In this document: piece by piece, positions 36,466 to 48,416 of the stretch
How positions within the stretch are numbered: position 1 is the stretch's first letter
Layout of the letters: every line of letters begins with the position of its first letter
Source: Winslowiella toletana
GTDB lineage: Bacteria > Pseudomonadota > Gammaproteobacteria > Enterobacterales > Enterobacteriaceae
Length of the DNA: 64,000 nt
Direction of reading: 5' to 3'
NCBI RefSeq assembly: GCF_032164335.1
Contig: NZ_CP134152.1
Span: 2,852,001 to 2,916,000, forward strand
Notes under the pieces: model-generated
What the model was told of the DNA's origin: nothing
Database searches by the model: none
What the model saw: only the letters and a program-made list of their open reading frames with translations
Made by a program: the position numbers and the translations under genes

Positions 36466-36818
36466 TATCCCGCTCTCTTTTTCGACAAATCTTCAACTCG
36501 TGCTGAAGTTTCGCGTAATAAACGGCTGGATAGCAGAATGCCGGTATGGATTTGCTGTAAATCATCCACGCGAGATTCCTGAGTGAGGCGGCTGATGGTT
36601 TGATGATCGTTAAAGCGAAACTGACAAACCAACTGGTTAGTCTCAGCGAGTTTTACCATTTCCGGTAAGGTTAATTGCGCCAGCGAGTCTGCCATCGCTT
36701 CATCGATACCTAAGCGAAACATGGCAGAAGCTTTATCCTGGTTAATTAAACGCTGTGCAAGCAATAAATAGGACAAATTAATGTCGTATATATGTTTGAG
36801 TAATTCTGATGTACCCAT
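36465..36818 (-). CDS. flhD: flagellar master regulator subunit FlhD
   Basis: The 117-residue partner of FlhC, starting [20 protein letters not shown], nearly the same as the E. coli N-terminus. It is mostly helical and forms the dimer core of the activator. Expression is expected to respond to the long upstream region, including a CRP site. Confidence 0.97.
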   Translation of the reverse strand: MGTSELLKHIYDINLSYLLLAQRLINQDKASAMFRLGIDEAMADSLAQLTLPEMVKLAETNQLVCQFRFNDHQTISRLTQESRVDDLQQIHTGILLSSRLLRETSARVEDLSKKRAG

Positions 36819-37604
36819 TATTTCCCATCCTGACTGACACTACTTTTAACGTTCACGGGATAAATTCCGCTTCCCTGGTTGCTGGTTGGTAAATCTAAAG
36901 ATGGCAAAAACACGTGGCAGCAGCCAAACGTATGCTGAATGATTACGCATCGTGCCGAGTACTGGTTTAGTAAGTCGTCGTCGCTCACGCTCCTCAGAGG
37001 GGGTGAGCTAAGAATAATGCTTCGAGACGTTCGCTTACATATTTAAGAATATTCTGAAAGCAGCGCAACTCTATCCCGTTGGATTTCCACATACAACGAG
37101 CGAGCGACTTAATTTTAGATAAAGTGTGATCTGCATCACACTTTTAAGCCAAATTATTGCCGAAAACCCATCAGCGAAGCTGTTGATTAGATTAATAAAA
37201 GAACAATTACGCCATTTTTTGTTAAAGAATGGTTCAGTGACCTTTTCGACTGCTGAAAAAGCTCACTTTTCACTCTTAACCTGTCACAGCTGCGCTGTTA
37301 AGACAATTTAACAGCATATACCGTTGGGAATTAATGCCATTGAAGCATTAAACGCTAGTTTAATTCAGTTATAGTTCCTGAAAAATTAGTCACTTAGATA
37401 AATATCCTCAAAAACTCCGTCTAAAACCGCGGTACCGGTGATTAGGTTTAAAGCAGCTTTCCGCAACGTTTTGTTAACAGGGAGAGATTTCTGATCATGG
37501 AGAGAAAAGAGATGTAACCGAGGATTACATTAGTAGTGTGAATGTTTGACCGCTAATGTCAGTTCGTCGAGGGAGTTATCGGCGGGCATAGAGTTTTCTT
37601 AAAT
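36819..37604. other. flhDC regulatory region and long leader
   Basis: About 790 bases without a supported gene. A CRP site is the only clear motif. E. coli flhDC has a long leader under CsrA, OmpR, RcsB and H-NS control, and this interval is of comparable size, so those inputs are plausible but no sites for them could be assigned. The region is AT-rich, with no insertion sequence. Confidence 0.6.
37121..37145. promoter_or_regulatory. CRP site upstream of flhDC
   Basis: AAAGTGTGATCTGCATCACACTTTT contains the consensus TGTGA-N6-TCACA with extended symmetry. It lies 303 bases before the flhD start codon, in line with the E. coli flhDC arrangement (CRP near -72 and a leader of about 200 bases). 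Confidence 0.9.
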
Positions 37605-37630
37605 AAAAAAGGACGGCAAAACGCCGTCCT
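37605..37630 (-). terminator. terminator after otsA
   Basis: AGGACGGC-loop-GCCGTCCT stem followed on the minus strand by TTTTTT, 28 bases after the otsA stop codon. Confidence 0.85.
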
Positions 37631-37657
37631 CACTACCGTCCTGTCTCGCCGCGGCTA

Positions 37658-40588
<2,931 letters not shown>

Positions 40589-40765
40589 ATGACGTTCAGA
40601 AAGAAGATACTGCGGAATTTTATTGTTGGCAGCGGTTGTGGTAAATCCAGTCTGTTGAAAGCCATCGGTGGTTTTTATGCCCGCCACTACCGGCAGCATC
40701 CGGCTGCATCCGGCTGCATCCACAGCCGGTTACCCAACCAGGCCCTGAAGGAAACCTCTCTTTAA
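40589..40765 (+). pseudogene. fragment of an ABC-transporter ATPase
   Basis: A 58-codon frame reads FIVGSGCGKSSLLKAIGGFY, a nearly intact Walker A region of an importer ATPase; most like the TauB/SsuB (sulfonate) and nitrate type GPSGCGKSTLL..IAGF. The Q-loop, signature and Walker B are absent, and the sequence passes into a 10-bp tandem repeat (GCATCCGGCT, 2 to 2.5 copies from 40696) and stops. One residue is missing inside the P-loop relative to the usual GxxGxGKS/T. It ends at the convergent metI-like gene. I read it as a decayed relic; a short expressed peptide is possible but unsupported. Confidence 0.65.
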
Positions 40766-41433
40766 CGTCGATGCGCCAGCGAGCGCACCAGCCGATCGCC
40801 CAGCGTCTGCACCAGCTGCACCAGAACAATCAGCGTAACCACCGTGCCGATCATAATCTGATTATTAAAACGCTGATAACCATAACGAATCGCCAAATCT
40901 CCCAGACCACCGCCGCCTATCACCCCCGCCATCGATGAAAAACCGATCAGCAGCACGGTGGTCAGGGTAATTCCCGCCAGCAAGGCCGGTAACGCTTCCG
41001 GCAGTAGCACTTTACTGACGATATGCCAGCCGGTGCCGCCCATCGACAAAATGGCTTCAATCCGCCCCTTATCAACTTCATCCAGCGCGTTTTCCACAAT
41101 ACGCGCGAAAAAAGGAAAGGCGCCAATGGTAATGGGTACAATCGCGGCGGTGGTGCCGAGCGTGGTACCGATAATCAGCCGGGTAAAAGGGATCAGCGCA
41201 ATCAACAGCACGATAAACGGCAAAGAACGCCCGATATTGACCAGCCCACTTAACAGGCGATTAAGCGTAGCGGCCGGATGAATTCCCTCCTTGCGGGTGA
41301 TAAATAGCACGATGCCCAGCGGCAGACCTATCGCCACCGTAAACAACGCTGCCACAACCACCATATAGAGAGTCTCCAGCGTGGCGTTCAGCATCAGATC
41401 CCAGAACGTTTCCCAGTCTACGCGACCGCGCAT
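40762..41433 (-). CDS. MetI-like ABC transporter permease
   Basis: Permease of a methionine-type (MetNIQ family) importer. The 223 residues have five to six hydrophobic helices and the EAA-like loop with [29 protein letters not shown]. It is the third gene of a transporter operon and overlaps the ATPase gene by 16 bases; GAGAGGGG precedes the ATG. Substrate is inferred as methionine or a related sulfur compound. Confidence 0.88.
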   Translation of the reverse strand: MRGRVDWETFWDLMLNATLETLYMVVVAALFTVAIGLPLGIVLFITRKEGIHPAATLNRLLSGLVNIGRSLPFIVLLIALIPFTRLIIGTTLGTTAAIVPITIGAFPFFARIVENALDEVDKGRIEAILSMGGTGWHIVSKVLLPEALPALLAGITLTTVLLIGFSSMAGVIGGGGLGDLAIRYGYQRFNNQIMIGTVVTLIVLVQLVQTLGDRLVRSLAHRR

Positions 41434-42209
41434 AATGCCCCCTCTCTGACGCCATGTTTACGTAAAAATGCCCTTTCCGCTTCGCGATCGTGCAACAACT
41501 GGCTACGCAGCTTCGACGACGGGTCGAGCAGCAGCTGCCCAAGGGCGCCGCTTTCCACTACCCTGCCGTGTTCCAGCAGCGCGGCGTGATGACAAATACT
41601 TTTCACCACTTCCAGTTCATGGGTGATCAACACAATGGTCAACCCAAGCTGGCGATTAATGTCGTCCAGCAACGCCAGAATTGAGCCGGTGGTTTCCGGG
41701 TCCAGCGCACTGGTTGCTTCATCGCACAGCAGATAGTCCGGTTTCGCCGCCAGAGCGCGTGCAATACCAACCCGCTGCTTCTGGCCGCCGGACAGCTGCG
41801 ATGGCCAGGCATCGCGCCGGTCACTGAGGCCGACCAGCGCCAGTAGTTCTGCCACCCGGGCCAGGCGCTCAGTTTTTTTTACTCCGGCGATTTCCAGCGG
41901 AACGGCGATATTCTCTGCCACCGTTTTGGCATGCAGTAAATTAAAATGCTGAAATATCATGCCGGTGCGCTGACGCTGAAGGCGCAACTCTGCCGCCGTC
42001 AGCGTCATCAGGTCGCGGCCATCCAGCATAATACGCCCGGAGGTCGGGCGTTCCAGCAGGTTGAGACAGCGAATCAGCGTGCTTTTACCCGCTCCGCTGC
42101 GCCCGAGGATGCCATAAATGGCACCATCGGGAATGGTCAGCGTGATATTATCCAGCGCCGGTCTTGGGTTACCGGCATAGATTTTCCCCAGCTGCTCAAC
42201 GCTAATCAT
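41418..42209 (-). CDS. MetN-like ABC transporter ATPase lacking the C-terminal NIL domain
   Basis: ATPase of the importer with Walker A (GRSGAGKST, about 36-44), signature [10 protein letters not shown], Walker B ([15 protein letters not shown]) and switch His in LITHELEVV. It is 263 residues; E. coli MetN has about 343 with a NIL domain that binds methionine and inhibits transport. The missing domain suggests no such feedback or a different substrate. It lies one base after the binding-protein gene. Confidence 0.88.
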   Translation of the reverse strand: MISVEQLGKIYAGNPRPALDNITLTIPDGAIYGILGRSGAGKSTLIRCLNLLERPTSGRIMLDGRDLMTLTAAELRLQRQRTGMIFQHFNLLHAKTVAENIAVPLEIAGVKKTERLARVAELLALVGLSDRRDAWPSQLSGGQKQRVGIARALAAKPDYLLCDEATSALDPETTGSILALLDDINRQLGLTIVLITHELEVVKSICHHAALLEHGRVVESGALGQLLLDPSSKLRSQLLHDREAERAFLRKHGVREGALCAVA

Positions 42210-42210
42210 C

Positions 42211-43014
42211 TTATTTACCTGCTACCGGAATCACCGATCCCTGATAATTCTGTCGAATAAATTCCGCCACTTTTGGCGATTGCAGATCTTCAGCCAGCTT
42301 TTTAATCCGCGGATCGGCTGCCAGCTTAGGCGTCGTGACCAGAATATTGGCATACGGATTATTGTCTGCATTCTCCAGGCCTAATGCGTCTTTCGCCGGC
42401 ACCAGCCCGGCTTCCAGCGCATAGTTACCGTTGATCACTGCCAGTTCAACATCATCCAGTGAGCGCGGGATCTGCGGTGATTCAATTTCCAGAATTTTCA
42501 GCTGCTTCGGATTTTCCGCAATATCCTTCGGCGTAGCCTGGTGTTTAGCCGGATCGTTAAAACCGGCTTTAAGTTTGATTAACCCGTTTGCCTGCAACAG
42601 ATAAAGTGCCCGACTCAGGTTAGTGACATTATTTGGCACCGCCACCGTGGCGTTATCCGGCACTTGCTGTAGCGAGGTGATTTTACGTGAGTAAATACCC
42701 AACGGTTCAATATGTACCGTGGCCGCCACAGCGAATGTCTGACCTAATGCCTTCTCCTGATCGCGCAAATAAGGTACGTGCTGGAAATAGTTGGCATCAA
42801 CGTCACCATGCGCCAGTAATTCGTTGGCATTTACGCCACTGGTTAACTCAATAATTTTCAGATCCAGCGACGGGTCGATCTTCTTAACATATTGCAGGAT
42901 CTCCGCATGTGGCACCGGATCGGCCGCCACCCGCAACGCTTCTGCCGCCATTGCAGTGGAGATCATATTTAACGACATGGCCAGACCAGCTATCACTACC
43001 CACGTTTTTTTCAT
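42211..43014 (-). CDS. MetQ/NlpA-family substrate-binding protein
   Basis: A 267-residue periplasmic binding protein of the NlpA family. Conserved regions are [28 protein letters not shown] and YANILVTTP. The signal peptide ends in AMA-AEAL without a cysteine, so it is predicted to be a soluble periplasmic protein, unlike the lipoprotein MetQ. It follows the oxygenase gene by 34 bases on the same strand. Methionine or an oxidised or substituted sulfur compound is the likely ligand. Confidence 0.88.
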   Translation of the reverse strand: MKKTWVVIAGLAMSLNMISTAMAAEALRVAADPVPHAEILQYVKKIDPSLDLKIIELTSGVNANELLAHGDVDANYFQHVPYLRDQEKALGQTFAVAATVHIEPLGIYSRKITSLQQVPDNATVAVPNNVTNLSRALYLLQANGLIKLKAGFNDPAKHQATPKDIAENPKQLKILEIESPQIPRSLDDVELAVINGNYALEAGLVPAKDALGLENADNNPYANILVTTPKLAADPRIKKLAEDLQSPKVAEFIRQNYQGSVIPVAGK

Positions 43015-43048
43015 TATTTATCCCTTATCAGCATCAGTTATTGTCGGT

Positions 43049-44065
43049 TTATTTCAGATAATCAGCGTAATAACGCTGCGCCACATCGGTATGTGAACGC
43101 AGACGTCCTTTCAGATAGTTCCAGCCGACATCACGCAGCAGCGGATTCAGCGGATCGCTGGCCGGCCCTTGTGCCAGCCGGGCAATATGCTCCGGCAGTT
43201 GAAATACCGGCACCACCGCGTCGAGTTGTGCGCCAAGGAAAAAAGCGATCGACAGCCGCTGCTGGCCGGCCGGTGGCGATATCACACGATGTACGGTGGC
43301 ACGCAAATAGCCATTGCTCGCCAGTTCCAGTAACTCACCGATATTCACCACAAAGGCTCCAGCAATCGGCACCGCATCGATCCAGCGATCGGGTTCAACT
43401 TCCACCTGTAAGCCGGGCTGGTGGTCCTGCAACAGAAAACTGAGGAAACCCGAATCTTTGTGCGCGCCTACGCCTTGCTGACTGGCGGACGCCGGTTGCC
43501 CCGGATAACGGATCAGTTTGATATGTTCGTTAGGTTTATCACCGAACAACGGATCAAAGGCGTCGTCCGGCAGTTCCAGCGCCGCGGCAAACGCCCGCAA
43601 CAGGCGCAGCGACATCTGCGTCATCTCTTGCTGCCAGCGTATTAGCGAAGACTTTAATTCCGGCAGCGCGGCCGGCCACTGGTTCGGCCCCTGTAAACGA
43701 AGCCATACCGGCGAGCTGGCATCCAGCGTCAAAGCTTCACGTTCCGCACCGATATCAAACTGTTCACGTAAGTCAGGCTGGCTGCGGGTGATTTCCGATC
43801 CGGGTCGGTTATAACCACGAAAATGCGGCGAATTAGCCATTGCCACCTGCGCTTTCTCTGCTTCATCCAGCGCGAAAAATTGTTGTGCTACCTGCTGCAC
43901 CTGCTGCTGAAGCGCGGCATCAACGCCGTGATTGATTAAATAAAAGAAACCGATATCACGTGCCGCCTGGCTTAACTGACTGAGAAAAGCCTGACGTTGT
44001 CGGGCGCTGCCGTTTAATAAGGCAAAGTCCAGCACTGGCAAATTAGCTGAGGCGTTTAAACTCAT
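43049..44065 (-). CDS. isopenicillin-N-synthase-like 2-oxoglutarate/Fe(II) oxygenase
   Basis: A 338-residue enzyme of the IPNS/2OG-Fe(II) dioxygenase family. The iron triad is visible as His202 and Asp204 (GAHKDSGF) and His259 (ATVHRVISPP), and the 2-oxoglutarate site as Arg270-x-Ser272 (QRLSI). The N-terminal DIOX_N domain contains GFFYLINHGV. It is first in an operon with a MetNIQ-like importer, so it probably oxidises the imported compound. The substrate is unknown; methionine derivatives, sulfonates or a nitrogenous compound are all possible. Confidence 0.88.
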   Translation of the reverse strand: MSLNASANLPVLDFALLNGSARQRQAFLSQLSQAARDIGFFYLINHGVDAALQQQVQQVAQQFFALDEAEKAQVAMANSPHFRGYNRPGSEITRSQPDLREQFDIGAEREALTLDASSPVWLRLQGPNQWPAALPELKSSLIRWQQEMTQMSLRLLRAFAAALELPDDAFDPLFGDKPNEHIKLIRYPGQPASASQQGVGAHKDSGFLSFLLQDHQPGLQVEVEPDRWIDAVPIAGAFVVNIGELLELASNGYLRATVHRVISPPAGQQRLSIAFFLGAQLDAVVPVFQLPEHIARLAQGPASDPLNPLLRDVGWNYLKGRLRSHTDVAQRYYADYLK

Positions 44066-44237
44066 ACTGCGACTCCTGGCTTATAAGTTAGCGAAAAACT
44101 GCAATAGCTTAGAACCAAATTGCAATTTAAATCATCCATAAAGAACAATATGGAATAACCTGACAGGAAGTTGCGCACGCCACCAATAATCTTGTGTTCT
44201 AACTTATGACGATGTCTTTAATTGTGAGGAGGGAAAA

Positions 44238-44273
44238 ATGAAATACTGCATCGAGGCGAGAATACGTCTTTAA
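44238..44273 (+). other. possible leader peptide, 11 codons
   Basis: GAGGAGGG four to five bases before an ATG opens an 11-residue frame (MKYCIEARIRL, then stop). The ribosome-binding site is stronger than for most genes here, and a large hairpin follows 15 bases later. There is no gene downstream on this strand, so it could be a relic or a small regulated transcript. Confidence 0.3.
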
Positions 44274-44288
44274 TTGATAACACTATTC

Positions 44289-44320
44289 ATCGGACTGTGC
44301 TGATAACAGCACAGTCCGAT
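44289..44320. repeat. 14-bp perfect palindrome with 4-base loop
   Basis: ATCGGACTGTGCTG-ATAA-CAGCACAGTCCGAT. A perfect 14-bp stem without a T-run on either side. It lies between the end of the ferric-siderophore ATPase gene and the oxygenase promoter, so it may act as a transcription barrier, an operator or an RNA hairpin. Confidence 0.75.
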
Positions 44321-44384
44321 ATGATGACTAAAAAGCGTTTATTACGGCGGTAATCACCCCAGAAAAGGGTTTAGCGGCGCGGCA

Positions 44385-45143
44385 CTAACGATAATATACC
44401 GCTATATACTGGCCGCCGACCTGTTCGATGGTCACCGGGGTATCAAAGATCGCTTCAAGGGTTGGAGAATTCATAATCTGCTGCGGCGTGCCGCGATAGA
44501 TTACCTCTCCTTGCTTCATCGCAATAATATGGTCGGAGTAAACCGAAGCGAAATTGATATCATGAATCACCAGCACAATGGTTTTTTGCAACTCATCCGC
44601 CGCCCGGCGCAGCTGCTTCATCATTGCCACACTGTGTTTCATATCAAGATTGTTTAGCGGTTCATCCAACAGCACATATTTGGCGTCCTGGCATAACACC
44701 ATCGCCACATAAGCGCGCTGCCGCTGTCCACCCGATAACTCATCCAGATAACGATCTTTTAACGGCAGCAAATCAAGAAACGCCAGCGCGGTTTCAATAT
44801 GCTGAAGATCGTCTTTAGTCAGCCGGCCACGGCTGTAGGGATAACGGCCAAAACCGACCAGATCGTAAACCGTCAGGCGGCTGGTAAAGTGATTCTCCTG
44901 ACGCAGCACCGACAGCATCTTTGCCAGCTGGTCACCGGATGTAGTGGCAACATCCAGCCCGCTGATGCTCACGTTGCCGGCATCCGGCGTCAGCAGGCGG
45001 CTGATAATCGATAACAGCGTCGACTTACCGGCGCCATTGGCGCCAATAATCGAGGTAATCCCGCCTTCAGCAATGCGCTCATTAATCTGATTCAGTACCG
45101 GCGTTTGCTGGTATTTTTTAACCACACCGTTTATTTCAATCAC
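44385..45143 (-). CDS. ferric siderophore ABC transporter ATPase (VctC/CeuD type)
   Basis: ATPase of an iron-siderophore importer. The 252 residues include Walker A (GANGAGKST), signature LSGGQRQRAY, Walker B (YVLLDEP) and switch His (VIHDINF). Sequence resembles the Vibrio VctC, Campylobacter CeuD and Bacillus YclP group. It overlaps the permease gene by four bases. Last in a four-gene operon. Confidence 0.9.
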   Translation of the reverse strand: MIEINGVVKKYQQTPVLNQINERIAEGGITSIIGANGAGKSTLLSIISRLLTPDAGNVSISGLDVATTSGDQLAKMLSVLRQENHFTSRLTVYDLVGFGRYPYSRGRLTKDDLQHIETALAFLDLLPLKDRYLDELSGGQRQRAYVAMVLCQDAKYVLLDEPLNNLDMKHSVAMMKQLRRAADELQKTIVLVIHDINFASVYSDHIIAMKQGEVIYRGTPQQIMNSPTLEAIFDTPVTIEQVGGQYIAVYYR

Positions 45144-46144
45144 AACTTAGCCTTTTTGATCAAAAGGTAAAGGAACAGCGCCCCGCCGGTAAATTCAATC
45201 ACTACCGACAGCGTGCCTGCCATACTAAATACCCGCTCAAGAATTAGCTGTCCACCCACTAACGTAATAATGCCGGTCAGCACCACGCCGGGCAGCAAAT
45301 ATTCATGACGGTGCGAGCCAATCAGTTGATAAGTCAGGTTAGCCACTAACAAGCCGAGGAAGGTCAGCGGCCCCACCAGCGCGGTGGAGACAGCCACCAG
45401 CAGCGAGACCAGCAGCAGAATCACCACCACCTGCTTCTGATAAGCCACGCCAAGATTAATCGCGGTATTGCGCCCAAGCGCTATCACATCCAGCACGTGG
45501 CGCATCCGCCAGATTGCCAGCGCAATCAGCACCGTCAGCACCGCTGCCACGGCAATAATTTCTGGCGCAGCACGGGTAAAGGTGGCAAAAATACGGCTTT
45601 GCAGAATCGCGAACTCGCCCGGCGACAACAGGCGTTGCAACAGATTAGAGACACTGCGAAACAGCGTGCCGCACACCAGCCCCACCAACAATACCTGATG
45701 CAAATTGATGCCAACACCGGTCAATAACCAGCGATAGAGCAGGACAGAAAACACCACCAGCAGCAGCGCTTCGCAAAGAAATTTGCCCGTCACGCCGAAG
45801 ATGCCGAACCCGTCCGCATCAACAAAAAATATCATGGTGGTCTGGATCAGAATAAACAGCGCTTCAAGCCCCATCACCGAAGGGGTGAGAATGCGGTTAT
45901 TGGTGACGGTCTGGAACAGTAAGGTGGCGACACCGGAGGCAAACGCCACCAGCAGCATGGTGGCTAAAATCAGCCCGCGATGCACCAGAATATACTGAAT
46001 ATTGCCACGCAGATTAATGGTCATAAACAGCACGATTGCCGCCAGCGCCACTGCAGCAAGCAGAATCAAGCGTCGGGCCGGTAAACTTAAGCTGTGCCGC
46101 TTTGCCACCACGCGCGGGTTTGAGGATGAGGAATTAACCTGCAT
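45140..46144 (-). CDS. ferric siderophore ABC permease (VctG/CeuC type)
   Basis: A FecCD-family permease of 334 residues with about nine hydrophobic helices. The motif GPLTFLGLLVANLTYQLIG near residue 250 is the conserved ATPase-contact region. An N-terminal hydrophilic stretch of about 25 residues precedes the first helix. It overlaps the second permease gene by 11 bases. Confidence 0.9.
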   Translation of the reverse strand: MQVNSSSSNPRVVAKRHSLSLPARRLILLAAVALAAIVLFMTINLRGNIQYILVHRGLILATMLLVAFASGVATLLFQTVTNNRILTPSVMGLEALFILIQTTMIFFVDADGFGIFGVTGKFLCEALLLVVFSVLLYRWLLTGVGINLHQVLLVGLVCGTLFRSVSNLLQRLLSPGEFAILQSRIFATFTRAAPEIIAVAAVLTVLIALAIWRMRHVLDVIALGRNTAINLGVAYQKQVVVILLLVSLLVAVSTALVGPLTFLGLLVANLTYQLIGSHRHEYLLPGVVLTGIITLVGGQLILERVFSMAGTLSVVIEFTGGALFLYLLIKKAKL

Positions 46145-47093
46145 GGCGTTTTGTCCTCAGTATTAAGATCAGAAAAACCAGCGCGCCAATTACCCCGAGG
46201 ATAACGCTGGCCGGGATCTCAAACGGATAACTGATTAAGCGCCCGATGATATCGCACAGCAACACCAGCGCACCGCCGCACAACGCCACCCAGGGAATAG
46301 TCCGCCGCAGATTGTCGCCCATCGCCATACTGACAATATTCGGCACAATCAGCCCAAGGAATGGCAACACGCCGACCACTACCACCACCACGCCGCAGAT
46401 AACGGCGATGATTGCCATACCGGTCAGCATCACCTGCTGATAATTAATCCCGACGTTAATGGAAAAATCGCGGCCCATTCCGGCCACGGTAAAACGATCG
46501 GCGATCAACATTGCCAGCAGCGTCAGCACGCCAACAATCCACAGCAGCTCATAGCGCCCCTGTATAACACCGGAAAAATCGCCAGAATCCCAACTGCCGA
46601 GCGATTGCAGCAGATCAAATTCCATCGCCAGGAAGGTGGTTACCGCACTGAACACCGCCCCGAGCATAATGCCGGTCAACGGCACCATCAGCGGCGATTT
46701 AATCCGCATCCGTTGCAACAGCAGCATAAACAGCGCGGTGCCGCCGAGGGCAAACAGCGTGGCAACCACCATTTTTACCAGCACCGAGGCGGACGGGCTG
46801 AAAATCATTACCAGCAGCAGGCCAAGACTGGCTGACTGGGTGGTACCGGCAATTGAGGGTTCAACGAAACGGTTCTGCGTCAGCATCTGCATAATCAAAC
46901 CGGCTACGCTCATCGCGCTGCCGGCCAGCAGCAGCGCCACGGTACGCGGCACGCGGCTGATTAAAAAGATGTCACGCATATCAGGATCTGACCAGAAGCC
47001 GCTGAGCGTCATATGGCTGGCGCCGACGCACAGACTCCATATCATCAGGCCCAGCACCACCGCCAGGCCTGTTACATACTGAAAGGTTTTCAT
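46134..47093 (-). CDS. ferric siderophore ABC permease (VctD/CeuB type)
   Basis: The second FecCD permease, 319 residues, with FLISRVPRTVALLLAGSAMS near the N-terminus and PFLGLIVPNIVSMAMG as the ATPase-contact motif. With the next permease it forms the heterodimeric channel. It follows the binding-protein gene by nine bases. Confidence 0.9.
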   Translation of the reverse strand: MKTFQYVTGLAVVLGLMIWSLCVGASHMTLSGFWSDPDMRDIFLISRVPRTVALLLAGSAMSVAGLIMQMLTQNRFVEPSIAGTTQSASLGLLLVMIFSPSASVLVKMVVATLFALGGTALFMLLLQRMRIKSPLMVPLTGIMLGAVFSAVTTFLAMEFDLLQSLGSWDSGDFSGVIQGRYELLWIVGVLTLLAMLIADRFTVAGMGRDFSINVGINYQQVMLTGMAIIAVICGVVVVVVGVLPFLGLIVPNIVSMAMGDNLRRTIPWVALCGGALVLLCDIIGRLISYPFEIPASVILGVIGALVFLILILRTKRHAG

Positions 47094-47102
47094 CAGCGGA
47101 AA

Positions 47103-48056
47103 TTACTGTCCCTGCGTTGCCTGATCCAGCGTGCTGCTGATTTTATCCATCAGCTGGCTGTAACTTTGCACCCCACCGGCGATATACAGTGAAGCGGAGT
47201 CGAGATAAACGATATGCTTATTCTTCCAGGCATCGGTTTTCGCAATCAGCGGGTTATCCAGCACCTGTTGTGCGGACTGTCCTTCATTACGGCCAATGGC
47301 ATTATCGCGGTCCAGCACGAACAGCCACTGTGGATTGGTTTGCAGAATAAACTCAGAAGAGACCACGTTGCCGTGGCGACCGGTCTGGGTGAAATTCGCG
47401 GCGGGTTTAAAGCCCAGCACATCAAACACAAAACCGAAACGTGAGCCTGGGGTGTAAGCAGACATTTTGCCGCCGCTGATCATCACCACCATCGCGCTAC
47501 CGGCATTGGCGGATTTTGCTTTAACCTCGGTAATTTTCTGATTGAAGTTATCGAGTAACGTTTTCGCTTCCTGCTGCTTATCAAAAATTAACCCCAGTTG
47601 TTCAGTGCGTTCTGTCAGGCTGTCGACAAAATGCTGGCTGTCGATATCAAGGGCAATGGTCGGTGCAATGGCGCTGAGCTTATTATAAGCATCGCGCGCG
47701 CGGCCACCGGCAATAATCAAATCAGGTTTCGCGTTGCTCAGGGCTTCATAATCCGGCTCAAACAGCGTACCGGCGTTGAGATACTCCTTGCCGCTGTATT
47801 TCGCCAGGAACGGGGGAAGATGAGTACTGTTTTGCGGTACGCCAGCCACCGGAATATTCAGCGCATCGACGATATCCAGCGTCGAAGGATTCAGTACAAT
47901 CACCTTTTTCGGATTGACCGGCACCTGAGTGGTTCCCTGCTCATGCTTAATACTGACGGTGGCTGATTCCTTTGCTTCAGCGGATGCATTGTCACAACCT
48001 GTGAGAATCAAACTCGCAGCAACCAGCGACGAAGCTAACGCAAAATGTAATTTCAT
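47103..48056 (-). CDS. siderophore-binding lipoprotein (VctP/CeuE type)
   Basis: A 317-residue periplasmic lipoprotein with a lipobox (LILTGC, Cys21) and the two-lobe FecB/TroA-type fold. CeuE proteins bind tetradentate catecholates with a His and a Tyr as extra iron ligands; candidates here are the His in GRHGNVVS and the Tyr in ASLYIAGG. That assignment is inferred. It is first in the operon and divergent from the TonB-dependent receptor. Confidence 0.88.
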   Translation of the reverse strand: MKLHFALASSLVAASLILTGCDNASAEAKESATVSIKHEQGTTQVPVNPKKVIVLNPSTLDIVDALNIPVAGVPQNSTHLPPFLAKYSGKEYLNAGTLFEPDYEALSNAKPDLIIAGGRARDAYNKLSAIAPTIALDIDSQHFVDSLTERTEQLGLIFDKQQEAKTLLDNFNQKITEVKAKSANAGSAMVVMISGGKMSAYTPGSRFGFVFDVLGFKPAANFTQTGRHGNVVSSEFILQTNPQWLFVLDRDNAIGRNEGQSAQQVLDNPLIAKTDAWKNKHIVYLDSASLYIAGGVQSYSQLMDKISSTLDQATQGQ

Positions 48057-48358
48057 TTTCTCTCCTGAAAAGTGAAGGCATGTAACAGCGAATTAAAATG
48101 CAAACGATTCGTATTACGAAGTGTGACAATCATACGCGATTGACGCAGATAATAAACATTTCCCTTAGACGTCAGTGTTTTTTTAGCCGCGAAATTGATG
48201 TAACACGCCAATTCTGCACAATTTTCTCCTTACGACCTTCAATCAGCTAATTCCCTGAATCCAGTCAGAAAATTTGTACAACCCTACTTTTTATGATGAT
48301 TTATCCATCAATCATGGAGATTTTGTGAAGTTTCACTTTCATGACTACAAATGGAAAT

Positions 48359-48377
48359 AATTATCGTTATCATAATC
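48359..48377. promoter_or_regulatory. Fur box upstream of the siderophore receptor
   Basis: On the minus strand GATTATGATAACGATAATT matches 14 of 19 positions of GATAATGATAATCATTATC. It lies 40 bases before the receptor start. A second weak Fur-like stretch (AATGCAAACGATTCGTATT) is at about 48094-48112, nearer the binding-protein gene, but matches only 8 of 19. Confidence 0.75.
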
Positions 48378-48416
48378 GTTCAATAATATATCTTTACAAT
48401 ATCAGGGATAATTTCC

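Larger units (their letters stand above)
44066..44384. other. intergenic region with mini-ORF and palindrome
   Basis: About 320 bases between the oxygenase start and the end of the iron ATPase gene. It must hold the oxygenase promoter. GTCTTTAATTG occurs twice (44214-44224 and 44266-44276). Other contents are listed separately. Confidence 0.5.

Noticed and set aside
37126-37311. Plus-strand frame in the flhDC regulatory region
   Set aside because: It begins inside the CRP site, has no ribosome-binding site and lacks protein-like composition.
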